Shown in pieces: positions 52,238-61,423 of a stretch of DNA of 64,000 nt; the first letter of the stretch is position 1, and the number at the start of each line of letters is the position of its first letter. The stretch comes from Brevibacterium permense (lineage in GTDB: Bacteria; Actinomycetota; Actinomycetes; Actinomycetales; Brevibacteriaceae), in contig NZ_JABSSX010000002.1 of assembly GCF_013280495.1 (NCBI RefSeq), positions 248,001 through 312,000 of the forward strand, given 5' to 3'. Under the pieces are notes generated by a model, which saw only the letters and a program-made list of their open reading frames with translations, did no database searches and was not told where the DNA came from. The translations under genes were made by a program, and so were the position numbers.

Positions 52238-54040
52238 ATGACCGATGTGTCCGCAAACGACGAAACCACTCCGAGATTCTCCGAACTGGGACTCCACCCG
52301 CTCGTGCTCAAGGCCGTAGAGGCGCAGGGCTACGAGATCCCCACCCCCATCCAGGCCGAGACGATCCCGACCCTCCTGTCGGGCCGTGACGTCATCGGTC
52401 TGGCCCAGACCGGAACCGGCAAAACCGCAGCTTTCGCCCTGCCTGCCCTGTCCGACCTCGCCGAGGCGGGGCGCGCCGACGACGGCCCGTTCGCTCTCGT
52501 ACTCACCCCTACTCGCGAACTTGCGATCCAGGTCGCCGAGGCGTTCACCTCCTACGCCACGGAGCTGTCCGACTTCTCCGTGCTCCCGATCTACGGCGGT
52601 CAGGCCTACGGCCCGCAGCTGGCGGGTCTGCGCCGTGGTGCGCAGGTCGTCGTCGGCACCCCCGGTCGTGTCATCGACCACCTCAAGAAGGGATCGCTCA
52701 AGCTCGGCAGCCTCAAGCACCTCATCCTCGATGAGGCCGACGAGATGCTCAAGATGGGCTTCGCCGAGGACATCGAAGAGATCTTCAGCCAGGTCGGTCC
52801 CGACCGTCAGGTCGCATTGTTCTCGGCCACCATGCCGTCGTCGATCCACCGGATCACCGGGAAGTACCTGGACGACCCGAAGGAAGTCCGGATCGCTGCG
52901 AAGTCGCAGACCGGTGCGAACATCCGCCAGCGCTACTTCATGGTTCAGCACTCGCACAAGCTCGATGCGCTGACCCGGATCCTCGAGGTCGAGGAGTACG
53001 AGGGCATCATCATGTTCGTGCGCACGAAGCAGGCCACCGAGGAGCTGGCCGAGAAGCTGCGTGCCCGCGGGTTCAAGACCGCCGCGATCAACGGCGACAT
53101 CCCGCAGCAGGCTCGTGAGCGCACGATCGATCAGCTGCGTGAGGCGAAGATCGACATCCTCGTCGCCACCGATGTGGCCGCCCGCGGTCTCGACGTCGAG
53201 CGCATCACGCTCGTCGTCAACTACGACATCCCGCACGACACCGAGTCCTACGTCCACCGCATCGGCCGCACCGGTCGTGCCGGACGCTCCGGTGAGGCGA
53301 TCCTCTTCGTCACTCCGCGCGAGCAGCGCATGCTCGGCTCGATCGAGCGCGCCACGAAGCAGAAGGTCGAACCGCTGACTCTGCCCAGCGTCGAAGAGCT
53401 GACGAACACTCGCGTCGACAAGTTCACGAAGCGCATCGACGATGTGCTCGCGCAGACCGAACTGTCCGAACTCACCGACGTCATCGAGGCGTACTCGCTC
53501 TCCCGTGATGTGCCGGCCTCGAACATCGCCGCCGCGCTGGCGTCCCTCGTCCTCGAGTCGAATACGCTCAAGGCCCAGCCGATGCCCGAACCGGCACGTC
53601 GTCCGGGCCGAGACCGTGATCGCGACGGCGGTCGTGACGGCGGCCGTCCGGGCCGTGGCGGACGTGCCCGTGATGAGAACATGACGACCTACCGTCTGGC
53701 CCTCGGCCGCAATGAGCGTCTGCAGCCGGGCGCCGTCGTCGGTGCGATCGCGAACGAAGGCGGAATCACCTCGAAGCAGATCGGCCATATCGACATCCGT
53801 TCGAACCACACGCTCGTCGACCTGCCCAAGGACCTCGATCCGTCGGTGCTGCGCAAGCTCTCCCACACCGAGATCCAGGGCCGGCCCATCGACATCCGTC
53901 CGGATTCCGGACGCCCGGGACGCCCGTTCAAGAAGCGCAACTTCGACAAGCAGCCCGGTGACGGCCGCAACTTCCGGGGCGATCGCCGAGGCGGCAAGAA
54001 GTTCGGCGGTCGCAGCGACCGCTCCCGCGACCACTACTGA
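52238..54040 (+). CDS. DEAD-box ATP-dependent RNA helicase (CsdA/DeaD-like)
   Basis: 600-residue RNA helicase for ribosome assembly and mRNA remodelling, often cold-induced. Q motif (FSELGLHPLVLKAVEAQGYEI region), motif I AQTGTGKT, Ia PTRELAIQ, Ib TPGRVIDHL, II LDEADEM, III SATMP, V DVAARGLDV and VI HRIGRTGRAGR. After residue 440 an Arg/Gly/Asp-rich linker, a DbpA-type RNA-binding domain (TYRLALGRNERLQPGAVVGAIANE is split there) and an Arg/Gly-rich tail. GTGAGAG precedes the ATG weakly. Followed by two hairpins. Confidence 0.94.
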   Translation: MTDVSANDETTPRFSELGLHPLVLKAVEAQGYEIPTPIQAETIPTLLSGRDVIGLAQTGTGKTAAFALPALSDLAEAGRADDGPFALVLTPTRELAIQVAEAFTSYATELSDFSVLPIYGGQAYGPQLAGLRRGAQVVVGTPGRVIDHLKKGSLKLGSLKHLILDEADEMLKMGFAEDIEEIFSQVGPDRQVALFSATMPSSIHRITGKYLDDPKEVRIAAKSQTGANIRQRYFMVQHSHKLDALTRILEVEEYEGIIMFVRTKQATEELAEKLRARGFKTAAINGDIPQQARERTIDQLREAKIDILVATDVAARGLDVERITLVVNYDIPHDTESYVHRIGRTGRAGRSGEAILFVTPREQRMLGSIERATKQKVEPLTLPSVEELTNTRVDKFTKRIDDVLAQTELSELTDVIEAYSLSRDVPASNIAAALASLVLESNTLKAQPMPEPARRPGRDRDRDGGRDGGRPGRGGRARDENMTTYRLALGRNERLQPGAVVGAIANEGGITSKQIGHIDIRSNHTLVDLPKDLDPSVLRKLSHTEIQGRPIDIRPDSGRPGRPFKKRNFDKQPGDGRNFRGDRRGGKKFGGRSDRSRDHY

Positions 54041-54117
54041 TCCGCCTCCGGGACACGACCGGGGCTCCAGCTCCACGAACGTGGTCCCTGACCTGGGTTC
54101 GCTCTGAAGTGACAGTT

Positions 54118-54146
54118 CGGCCCCGCAGCATTGCGCTGCGGGGCCG
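54118..54146 (+). terminator. Terminator hairpin of the DEAD-box helicase gene
   Basis: Perfect 12-bp stem CGGCCCCGCAGC/GCTGCGGGGCCG with a five-base loop, followed by ATCTTCGT; 78 bp after the stop. Confidence 0.8.
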
Positions 54147-54190
54147 ATCTTCGTACCCAGACCAGTTCTTGACTACGCTCGCGGCTCCAT

Positions 54191-54250
54191 AGCTTGGTGA
54201 AGCTGCAGCAGCTTGGTCCCTGCACCAAGCTGCTGCAGTTTCACCAAGCT
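54191..54250. repeat. Long near-perfect inverted repeat between helicase and uppS
   Basis: 27-bp arms (54191-54217 and 54224-54250) with one mismatch around CCCTGC; arms contain CTGCAGCAGCTTGGT. Unrelated in sequence to the CTACCTGACGG family but similar in size and in position between convergent genes; likely bidirectional terminator. Confidence 0.85.
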
Positions 54251-54313
54251 GCTACGGAAATTGCGCGGGGCACCTCAGATGACCACGGCGCACCGCTCAG
54301 GTGTGCATGCCCC

Positions 54314-55090
54314 TCAAGCGCTCGGCGTGTCGACGGCGGCGCCGAAGCGACGGTCGCGGCGGGCATACTCTTCGATCGCCGCCCACAGGGTGCGCCTGTC
54401 GACGTCGGGCCACAACACATCCTGGAAGACCATCTCGGCATAGGCTGCCTGCCAGAGCAGGAAGTTCGAGGTCCGCTGCTCCCCCGAGGACCGCATGAAC
54501 AGGTCGACGTCGGGCACGATGGGTGCGTAGAGGCGGGAGCGGACGGTCTTCTCCGAGACCTTGCCGGGTTTGAGCTTCCCGGCGGCCACCTCGGCGGTGA
54601 TCTCATTGATCGCGTCGACGATCTCGGAGCGTCCACCGTAGTTCACGCAGAACTGGAGCACGAGACCGGTATTGTTCTTCGTCATCTCCGCGGCAGTCTC
54701 GAGTTCGTCAATGACCGAACGCCACAGCCGACCGCGCCGGCCGGACCACACGATCCGCACGCCCAGGGCGTTGAGCTCATCGCGGCGGCGGCGGATGACG
54801 TCACGGTTGAACCCCATGAGGAAGCGCACCTCTTCGGGTGAGCGCTTCCAGTTCTCCGTCGAGAACGCATACGCCGACAGATAGTCCACGCCGATCTCGA
54901 TCGCGCCGTGGATGACGTCGAGCAGCGAAGCTTCCCCAGCTTTGTGCCCTTCCGTGCGCGGCAGCCCCCGCTGATTCGCCCACCGACCGTTGCCATCCAT
55001 GACGATTGCGACGTGCCGAGGCACGAACTTCGCGTCGATGCGCGGAGGTCTCGCTCCGCTGGGGTGGGCCGGTGGTGCGGGGTAGCTCAT
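54314..55090 (-). CDS. uppS: Isoprenyl transferase (undecaprenyl/decaprenyl diphosphate synthase)
   Basis: 258-residue cis-prenyltransferase making the lipid carrier for cell-wall synthesis. [12 protein letters not shown] with catalytic Asp 32, [16 protein letters not shown], and C-terminal [16 protein letters not shown] are all present. ATG 55090 overlaps the recO stop (ATGA). The recO-uppS pair is standard in actinobacteria. Product chain length (C50 or C55) cannot be told from sequence. Confidence 0.95.
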   Translation of the reverse strand: MSYPAPPAHPSGARPPRIDAKFVPRHVAIVMDGNGRWANQRGLPRTEGHKAGEASLLDVIHGAIEIGVDYLSAYAFSTENWKRSPEEVRFLMGFNRDVIRRRRDELNALGVRIVWSGRRGRLWRSVIDELETAAEMTKNNTGLVLQFCVNYGGRSEIVDAINEITAEVAAGKLKPGKVSEKTVRSRLYAPIVPDVDLFMRSSGEQRTSNFLLWQAAYAEMVFQDVLWPDVDRRTLWAAIEEYARRDRRFGAAVDTPSA

Positions 55091-55815
55091 GTGCTCTCCA
55101 GAACTCTCAGTGATCGGATATTGCGCTCGAGGTGCCAGGACACCCAGTCCGAGACCAGCTTCGACCCGTCGATCTGATCGTGCAGGTCGGAGGCCTCGGC
55201 ACGCTCCCAGTCGCCGGACAGGAGCGCGGCCATATGCTCGAGCGCATCGGTGTCGGGCAGTGCCGCACCGGAGGGGCGACAGTTCGTGCACACGGCACCG
55301 CCCAAGGCTGCGGAGAACGCGCGGTGGGGTCCGGGATTCCCGCACTGGGCGCAGTCCAGCAGGCTCGGTGCCCACCCGGCCACGGACATCGCCCGCAGCA
55401 GGTACGCATCGAGGGACAGCCTCGGCGGGTGTTCGCGGTTGCACAGCGAACGGATGGCAGAGACGAGGAGGAGGAAATGCGTACGCGACTGGGGTTCGAC
55501 TTCGGTGATGCTGCGTGCCGTTTCGGCCATCACCGAGGCGGCCGAGTAGACATCGAAGTCCGTGGCGATTCCGCGGGCGAAGGGTTCGACGAGTTCGACC
55601 TGGGTGACGATGTCGAGGCTGCGCCCGACATGGCATTGCAGATCGACGAGCATAAAGGGTTCGAGACGGGAACCGAACCGCGATTTCGTCCGTCGCACCC
55701 CCTTCGCGACGGCGCGGACGAGGCCGTGGCTGCGAGTGAGCACGGTGACGATGCGGTCGGCTTCGCCGAGCTTGTGCCCCTGGAGCACGATGCCTTCATC
55801 ACGATAGTTGTGCAC
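55087..55815 (-). CDS. recO: DNA repair protein RecO
   Basis: 242-residue recombination mediator that helps load RecA onto SSB-coated DNA. N-terminal OB-fold ([29 protein letters not shown]), helical middle, and a zinc-binding cluster CAQC...CTNC at about 152-180. GTG start at 55815. Upstream gene is leuA's neighbour in the same orientation, 77 bp away. Confidence 0.94.
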   Translation of the reverse strand: MHNYRDEGIVLQGHKLGEADRIVTVLTRSHGLVRAVAKGVRRTKSRFGSRLEPFMLVDLQCHVGRSLDIVTQVELVEPFARGIATDFDVYSAASVMAETARSITEVEPQSRTHFLLLVSAIRSLCNREHPPRLSLDAYLLRAMSVAGWAPSLLDCAQCGNPGPHRAFSAALGGAVCTNCRPSGAALPDTDALEHMAALLSGDWERAEASDLHDQIDGSKLVSDWVSWHLERNIRSLRVLEST

Positions 55816-55892
55816 CTGCCCATTATCGCTTAAGCGCGGCGGGGAATCACCCCGCCGCGCTCTGCTGATGCTGTGAGATCGACCGCGTAGCC

Positions 55893-57656
55893 TCAGCTCT
55901 GACGGTCGCGAGCCGCACGGTTGACGGCCGAGACAACGGCCTTGAGCGAGGCCTTCGTGATGTTCGGGTGCAGACCGGCGCCCCAGACGACGCGGTCTTC
56001 GACGGCGAGTTCGACATAGGCGGCGGCGTTGGTGTCAGCACCGGAGCCGATGGCGTGCTCGGAGTAGTCTTGGAGTCGCACATCGACGTCGAACTGATCG
56101 ATGAGGATCTTCACCAGCGCGTCGATCGGTCCGTTGCCGCGTCCTTCGTAGGTGCGTTCCTGACCGTCGACAATGAGGTCGACCTCGATGCGCTCTGCCG
56201 ATGAGCCGCCACCGTCGACATTGCCCGAATCGGTACGCAGGCCGACGATCTGGAAGCGGCCCCATGCTTTCTCTGAGTCTTCGGCGGGCAGGTATTCGTA
56301 GTTGAAGATGCGGCGGATCTCCTCGGCGGAGACCTCGCCGCCGGCTTCGGTGTGCTGCTGCACGGCGCGGGAGAATTCGACCTGCATCCGACGCGGCAGG
56401 TCGAGTCCGTACTCGCTCTTGAGCAGGTAGGTCACTCCGCCCTTGCCGGACTGCGAGTTCACACGGATGATCGCCTCGTAGCTGCGGCCGAGGTCCTTCG
56501 GGTCGACCGGCAGGTAGGGCATGTCCCATTCCATGAGGTCGACGGGGGTGCCCTGGGCGTTCGCCTTCTTCTCACGGTCGGCAAACGCCTTGTTGATCGC
56601 GTCCTGGTGCGAGCCCGAGAACGAGGTGAAGACGAGGTCGCCTCCGTAGGGGTGACGTTCGTGTACTCCGATCTGGTTGCATTCGGTGACGGTGTGGATG
56701 ACCTCGTCGATATCGGAGAAGTCGAGCTCCGGGTCGATGCCCTGCGTGTACAGGTTGAGGGCGACGGTGACGAGATCGAGGTTTCCGGTGCGTTCACCGT
56801 TGCCGAACAGGCAGCCTTCGATGCGGTCGGCGCCGGCCATCATTCCCATCTCCGCAGCGGCCACGCCGGTGCCCCGGTCGTTGTGCGGGTGCAGGGACAC
56901 GGCCACTTCGTCGCGGTAGGGCATATTGCGGCAGAACCATTCGATCTGGTCCGCGTAGGTGTTCGGTGTGCCGCGTTCGACCGTGGCCGGCAGGTTGACG
57001 ACGGTCTCGCGGCCGGCTGCCGGCTGCCACATATCGAGGACGCTGCCGACGATGTCGAGGGCGAACTCGGGTTCGGTGTCGACGAAGATCTCCGGCGAAT
57101 ACTGGTAGCCGAAGTCCGCGTCCGACAGCAGCGTCTCGGCGTGCTTCATCACGGCCTGAGTGCCCTGCAGTGCGATATCGCGAGTCTGGTCGAAGCCGTC
57201 TCCGTCGAAGCCGAAGACGACCTTGCGGAAGACCGGCGCGGTTGCGTTGTAGAGGTGCACGGTGGGCATCTTCGCGCCGACGAGTGATTCGACAGTGCGT
57301 TCGATGAGGTCCTCACGAGCCTGCGTGAGCACGGAGATCCGGACATCATCGGGAATCGCGTCCTGTTCGATGATCTCGCGGACGAAGTCGAAGTCGACCT
57401 GGCTGGCTGCCGGGAATCCGACCTCGATCTCCTTGAACCCGAGACCCACGAGCAGATCGAACATCTTGCGTTTGCGGTCCGGGGTCATCGGATCGATGAG
57501 CGCCTGGTTGCCGTCGCGCAGATCGGTGCTCAGCCAGCGAGGCGCCTTGCTGATGATCTGGTCGGGCCAGGTGCGGTCGCGCATATCCAGCGCGATGCGG
57601 TCCTGGAACGACTTGTACTTGCCGAACGGCATGGGAGAAGGCTTCTGCAGTTTCAT
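55893..57656 (-). CDS. leuA: 2-isopropylmalate synthase
   Basis: 587-residue enzyme condensing acetyl-CoA with 2-ketoisovalerate, first step of leucine synthesis. Catalytic TIM barrel from about 35 to 330: RWLSTDLRDGNQAL with the metal Asp, HPHNDRGTGVAA with the two metal His; then a linker and a C-terminal LeuA regulatory domain (from about 450) for leucine feedback. This is the long form typical of actinobacteria. GAGGAACA precedes the ATG. The upstream region has a hairpin at 57705-57742, which could be an attenuator or simple structure. Confidence 0.96.
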   Translation of the reverse strand: MKLQKPSPMPFGKYKSFQDRIALDMRDRTWPDQIISKAPRWLSTDLRDGNQALIDPMTPDRKRKMFDLLVGLGFKEIEVGFPAASQVDFDFVREIIEQDAIPDDVRISVLTQAREDLIERTVESLVGAKMPTVHLYNATAPVFRKVVFGFDGDGFDQTRDIALQGTQAVMKHAETLLSDADFGYQYSPEIFVDTEPEFALDIVGSVLDMWQPAAGRETVVNLPATVERGTPNTYADQIEWFCRNMPYRDEVAVSLHPHNDRGTGVAAAEMGMMAGADRIEGCLFGNGERTGNLDLVTVALNLYTQGIDPELDFSDIDEVIHTVTECNQIGVHERHPYGGDLVFTSFSGSHQDAINKAFADREKKANAQGTPVDLMEWDMPYLPVDPKDLGRSYEAIIRVNSQSGKGGVTYLLKSEYGLDLPRRMQVEFSRAVQQHTEAGGEVSAEEIRRIFNYEYLPAEDSEKAWGRFQIVGLRTDSGNVDGGGSSAERIEVDLIVDGQERTYEGRGNGPIDALVKILIDQFDVDVRLQDYSEHAIGSGADTNAAAYVELAVEDRVVWGAGLHPNITKASLKAVVSAVNRAARDRQS

Positions 57657-57704
57657 TGTTCCTCTAACTTAAGTTTCTCAGCGCTTGACCAGCATACGAG
57701 GACT

Positions 57705-57742
57705 CCGCGACGAGCGTGCTGTCCGTTCAGGACTCGTCGCGG
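57705..57742. promoter_or_regulatory. Hairpin in the leuA upstream region
   Basis: Ten-bp perfect arms CCGCGACGAG/CTCGTCGCGG around an 18-base loop, 49-86 bp upstream of leuA. May be leader structure; I do not see a Leu-codon-rich leader peptide on the minus strand. Confidence 0.45.
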
Positions 57743-57762
57743 CAAGGAAGGAGGAGGAACCT

Positions 57763-57825
57763 ATGAGCCACACCATCACCGTAGTCCCCCTTCCGCGGTC
57801 CGTCCGAATCCCGTCCACATCCTAA
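57763..57825 (+). CDS. Orphan 20-codon mini-ORF with strong ribosome binding site
   Basis: Plus-strand frame ATG to TAA encoding MSHTITVVPLPRSVRIPSTS, with AAGGAGGAGG five bases before the ATG, the best Shine-Dalgarno match in this part. No plus-strand gene follows, since leuA and the DUF6636-like gene are both on the minus strand. It could be a remnant leader peptide, a small protein, or chance. Not recognised. Confidence 0.35.
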   Translation: MSHTITVVPLPRSVRIPSTS

Positions 57826-57849
57826 GATCGCCGAGGCGGCTCCCGGCTC

Positions 57850-59154
57850 CTACTTGAGGAAGTCGACCGAGGCACGGCGGACGTTGAATCCGACTCCGGT
57901 GTCGTCGGATTTGCAGGTCATGCCCTCTTCGCTGGAGGTGCAGGTCATCCCCGCCGCGGAGATCGAATCCCCGTAGCCGAGGACGCGCGCCGGGCCGTTG
58001 CTCTCGGGGGCCTCGACGCAGGAGAAGCCTGAGCCTTCCTTGTTCGCCACGACGATGGAGCCCCAGTCGTCGAGCTTGCAGTCGTCGGGCTTCTCCGGTG
58101 GGGAGTACTCGTAGTCCTTGATCACGCAGCGTGCTCGTTCGGAGTCGATGGTGCAGGCGATATTCCCCGACGGAGATGTGAAGGTCTCTTCGGCGACGGG
58201 AGCCTTCGAGCTGCCCGAATCGGACGGCTCGGGATCATCGGTCTGACCGATCGACGGTTCGTCCGTGGGTCCGACGGTGGTGGTGTCGTCACCCTGGGTG
58301 GAGTCCCAGACGATATAGCCGACGATGCCGAGGGCAAGGATGAGCGCGATGGCAGCAAGCACCCACAGCCACGCGGGGACCTTCTTCGTATCACTTCGCC
58401 GACCATAGGGGTCGTGCGGGCCGCCGGGATTCCCCGGTCCGCCGAGGCCTCCCGGCCCTCCTGGTCCGCCGGGCCGTCCTGGCCCGCCTGTTCCTCCGGG
58501 ACCGGCAGGTCCACCCGGCGCATATCCGGCGGCATAGGCACCGCTATAGGCGGGAGCAGGGCCTGCCTGCTCGTATCCGGGCCCCGCGGGGCGACCGGTG
58601 CCGGGCTGAGCGTGATCGGGTCCCGCCGGCGACTGCACCGGTCCGGCGGCCTGCGGCTGAGATGCTGCGGCCTGACCGGCGGCACCGAACTCTCCGCCCC
58701 ACTGCCCCTGGTGCGGGTGAGGATCTCCCCGATGCGGGTGCGATTCGGGCTGCTGCGAATGCGGCTCGGCTCGGTGTGGGTCCGCAGGCGCCGGCTGCGA
58801 GCCGGGCAGCGGGTTCCACTGCTTCGGCACCGAGGGAGCCTCAGCAGCGGCAATATCATCGGAGTTCACCTTGCGCGGCGCGGCCGGCAGCCCTCCGGTC
58901 TGATATCCATCGGCGGCGGCCAGTCCGCGCAACTCTTCGAGGCTGAGCACCTCGGTGGCATCGGTGCCGTCGGATTCGACCATCGACCGCAGCCTCTGCA
59001 GTTCTGCGGGAGTGAGTGCTTGGGTGGAGCCATCAGCGGCCGCGGACTCATCCTCGCCGATGAACAACTGGGTTGTGATCGACTCCGGAGACTCCTCGGC
59101 CGGCTTCCGACGCCCGGGGCGCGGAGGATGGTTCGGCACAGGTGGAATGCTCAT
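57850..59154 (-). CDS. Membrane-anchored protein with Gly/Pro-rich region and DUF6636-like C-terminal domain
   Basis: 434 residues. A long N-terminal, probably cytoplasmic, disordered region (1-255) rich in Pro, His, Gln and Ala that ends in a collagen-like Gly-Pro-Gly stretch at about 215-245; one membrane helix at about 260-283 (VPAWLWVLAAIALILALGIV); an acidic Thr/Ser linker; and an exported domain of about 110 residues with six or more Cys (FTSPSGNIACTI; RCVI; DDCKLDDWG; FSCVEA; GMTCTSSEEGMTC), matching the TSPSGNIxC pattern of DUF6636. Disulfides outside the cell are likely. Function unknown. Divergent from the L,D-transpeptidase gene with about 60 bp between starts. Confidence 0.83.
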   Translation of the reverse strand: MSIPPVPNHPPRPGRRKPAEESPESITTQLFIGEDESAAADGSTQALTPAELQRLRSMVESDGTDATEVLSLEELRGLAAADGYQTGGLPAAPRKVNSDDIAAAEAPSVPKQWNPLPGSQPAPADPHRAEPHSQQPESHPHRGDPHPHQGQWGGEFGAAGQAAASQPQAAGPVQSPAGPDHAQPGTGRPAGPGYEQAGPAPAYSGAYAAGYAPGGPAGPGGTGGPGRPGGPGGPGGLGGPGNPGGPHDPYGRRSDTKKVPAWLWVLAAIALILALGIVGYIVWDSTQGDDTTTVGPTDEPSIGQTDDPEPSDSGSSKAPVAEETFTSPSGNIACTIDSERARCVIKDYEYSPPEKPDDCKLDDWGSIVVANKEGSGFSCVEAPESNGPARVLGYGDSISAAGMTCTSSEEGMTCKSDDTGVGFNVRRASVDFLK

Positions 59155-59214
59155 GGTGTCATTTTCGCATAGTCGCTACCGGCGAGTTCTCATGCTTCGT
59201 GAGATGATGGCCTC

Positions 59215-60057
59215 ATGTCCGATGGAGTCCTCCGGCGCGCGGGAGTGCCCGCGCTTCTCGCCTGCGCTCTGCTGGTGACCGCCTGCGGGGCCGAGGCCGA
59301 CGACGGCACGGACGATTCCTCGGCGGCCGAATCCGCCGGTTTCGCCGCTCCGGCACAGCAGACGGGTTTCGGTGATTTCGCAGCCCCGGCCCAGGATTCC
59401 CCCACCGGCGCCGACTCCGCATCGACGACGTCCGATCAGTCCGGCACCGAGGCGACCGGCCCGGTCCATCCCGTCCCTGTCCCCGGTCTGGCGAAGGAGT
59501 TCGCTGACCAGATCCCGGCAGAGACCTCGCAGGTCCTCGTCGCGACCTCGCCGACAGCCGCTTCGGAGAAGTCGACCTTAAGCTTCTATGAATTCGCGGA
59601 CAAGAAGTGGAAGAAGCTCAAGACCTTCGACACCCACAACGGCTCCGAAGGATGGCTGAAGGATCGCCGCGAGGGCGACAAGACCACCCCGATCGGAGTG
59701 TTCACGCTCAGCGACGCGGGCGGTTTCAAGGCGAACCCGGGCACCGACCTGCCGTACACCCAGGACAATCGTCTGCCATCCTCGGCGACGGTGGCCTATG
59801 GGGCGGACTACGAATCGGTCTTCGACTACATCATCGCCATCGACTACAACCGCAGACCCGGCACTCCCCCGACGGACAAGACCCGACCGATGGGCTGGGA
59901 CAAAGGCGGCGGAATCTGGCTGCACCTCGACCACGATTCCGGCACGAACGGCTGCGTCACCCTCGACGAGGCGGACCTCAAGTGGATCATGCGCACGATC
60001 GATCCCGACGCTCACCCGCGCATCGCCATGGGGCCGGCACCCGAAGTCAAGAAATAG
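59215..60057 (+). CDS. L,D-transpeptidase-family lipoprotein
   Basis: 280 residues. Lipobox LVTAC with Cys about 24 after a signal sequence, a disordered Ala/Ser/Thr linker to about 90, then a YkuD-type catalytic domain: GDKTTPIGVFTLSD, and the active site HLDHDSGTNGCVTLDE with nucleophile Cys 247. Such enzymes form 3-3 crosslinks in peptidoglycan or attach proteins to it. Product and acceptor unknown. The surface location is consistent with the divergent DUF6636-like gene, though no link is proven. Confidence 0.88.
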   Translation: MSDGVLRRAGVPALLACALLVTACGAEADDGTDDSSAAESAGFAAPAQQTGFGDFAAPAQDSPTGADSASTTSDQSGTEATGPVHPVPVPGLAKEFADQIPAETSQVLVATSPTAASEKSTLSFYEFADKKWKKLKTFDTHNGSEGWLKDRREGDKTTPIGVFTLSDAGGFKANPGTDLPYTQDNRLPSSATVAYGADYESVFDYIIAIDYNRRPGTPPTDKTRPMGWDKGGGIWLHLDHDSGTNGCVTLDEADLKWIMRTIDPDAHPRIAMGPAPEVKK

Positions 60058-60088
60058 CAGCGCCTGAGAAGCAGAAGAGCAGGAACCC

Positions 60089-60664
60089 GTGCGCCGTCTC
60101 ATCATCTCCCTTGTCCAATCGATCAACGGATCCTTCGCCGAGAACGGCTGGTCGACCGGGGTGTCCACGGACGCCGACTTCCGGCGCTTCCTCGCCCTGC
60201 GACGCAGCGCGAACGCGATCATCGTCGACCGGCGCACCGCGCTGAATCCGCAGCTGCCCGTCATCAACGCCGCAGGCAAAACGCTGGAGCACACCCCCGT
60301 GCATGTGCTCACCGAGTCCGATCCGACGGCCCTGCAGAGCGAGCTCGACGCCCGCGGCCTCGACTATCGTGCCCAGCACTTCACAGCAGACACGATCACC
60401 GAGGTGGCTGCCTTACTGCCGACGGCACCGTCCCCCGAATCGCGGCCCTCCGATGAGACGGTGCTGCTGTGCGAGTCGGGTCCGAATCTCGCGTTCCGGC
60501 TGCTCGAGCACTATCCGGGTGCGGAACTGCATCTGAGCGTGAGTCCGCGCTATATCCGCACCCCCGGCAGCCACTTCTCCGGGCTCGAGGCCGAGATCGC
60601 TCTGCGCCTGGTCGATGTGCGCACCGAGGACGACCAGATCTTCCTCCGCTACACCCGCGCCTGA
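60089..60664 (+). CDS. RibD C-terminal/dihydrofolate reductase-like protein
   Basis: 191-residue protein of the RibD-C fold: SINGSFAENGWSTGVSTDADFRRFLALRRSANAIIVDRRTA follows the usual pattern of a substrate loop, then Arg-rich helix; HVLTESDP, ESGPNLAFRLLEH (Glu-Gly/Ser-Gly loop) and LHLSVSPRYI. Probably an NADPH-dependent reductase, substrate unknown; no riboflavin genes adjoin it. GTG start with AGGA upstream, 31 bp after the transpeptidase gene, so perhaps in the same transcript. Confidence 0.8.
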   Translation: MRRLIISLVQSINGSFAENGWSTGVSTDADFRRFLALRRSANAIIVDRRTALNPQLPVINAAGKTLEHTPVHVLTESDPTALQSELDARGLDYRAQHFTADTITEVAALLPTAPSPESRPSDETVLLCESGPNLAFRLLEHYPGAELHLSVSPRYIRTPGSHFSGLEAEIALRLVDVRTEDDQIFLRYTRA

Positions 60665-60674
60665 GTCGAAGCAG

Positions 60675-61349
60675 TCAGCCGGCAGAGGTCCCAGCGTTCG
60701 CGTGGATCTCGGTGCTCACCTCGAAGCGATCGGGCGAGTCAAGGAGCGCGGTGATCCCGTCGGCCACCTCGGTGAGATGGACGGTTTCGACTCCCCCGGA
60801 CAGATCATTGCGATCATCACCGCCAATGGGAGCCATGATCCGCAGCTCGCGGAAGGCCACGCTCGTCGATTCCGCCGCGGCGACTTCGATGAGCATCTTC
60901 TGTGCGGCGCCGAAGACGCTGATCGCCCCGGACCCGGCCAGCGCTTCGACGCTGGCGACGCCGTTGAGTGCCAGGTGGACGAATCCGCGGACCCCACTCG
61001 CCCGGTCGGTGGCCAGGGACTGCGAGAGCGCACAGGCCGTGAAGTGCCCGCGCAGGTAGGAGTCATAGTCCGCATCGAACTTCTCCAGACCTCGGTCGAG
61101 CACCGGTTCGTCGATGTACCACCCGCCGATGGCGGCGATGACAGCATCGACCGGCGGCAGGTCTCTGGAGGCGAGCGCCGAGGTGACCGCCTCCGGCTCG
61201 TCCACCCAGTTCGGCACAGTCACCGGCTCGTACGCCGTCTCCGTGTCCGGAGCGCGGCGGACGATGCCGGTGACTGAGTGCTGCGAACTGAGCTGCTGGG
61301 CGAGCCCGGTGCCGACGTGGCCGGAGGCGCCGAAGAGGAGGATGTGCAT
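60675..61349 (-). CDS. NAD(P)-binding Rossmann-fold protein (atypical SDR/epimerase-like)
   Basis: 224 residues. The N-terminal GASGHVGTGLAQQL dinucleotide loop and the internal FVHLALNGVASVEAL and FGAAQKMLIEVAA segments suit a short-chain dehydrogenase/reductase-like protein in which a YxxxK motif is replaced by AAQKM. Substrate and reaction unknown. Converges with the RibD-C gene with 10 bp between stops. Confidence 0.8.
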   Translation of the reverse strand: MHILLFGASGHVGTGLAQQLSSQHSVTGIVRRAPDTETAYEPVTVPNWVDEPEAVTSALASRDLPPVDAVIAAIGGWYIDEPVLDRGLEKFDADYDSYLRGHFTACALSQSLATDRASGVRGFVHLALNGVASVEALAGSGAISVFGAAQKMLIEVAAAESTSVAFRELRIMAPIGGDDRNDLSGGVETVHLTEVADGITALLDSPDRFEVSTEIHANAGTSAG

Positions 61350-61423
61350 GAAGCGAGTCTATGTCCCCTGCGTATTCAGCGTCCTCCCTCCTCGGCACCC
61401 GTCCGCCTCTGCGGCGGACAGTG

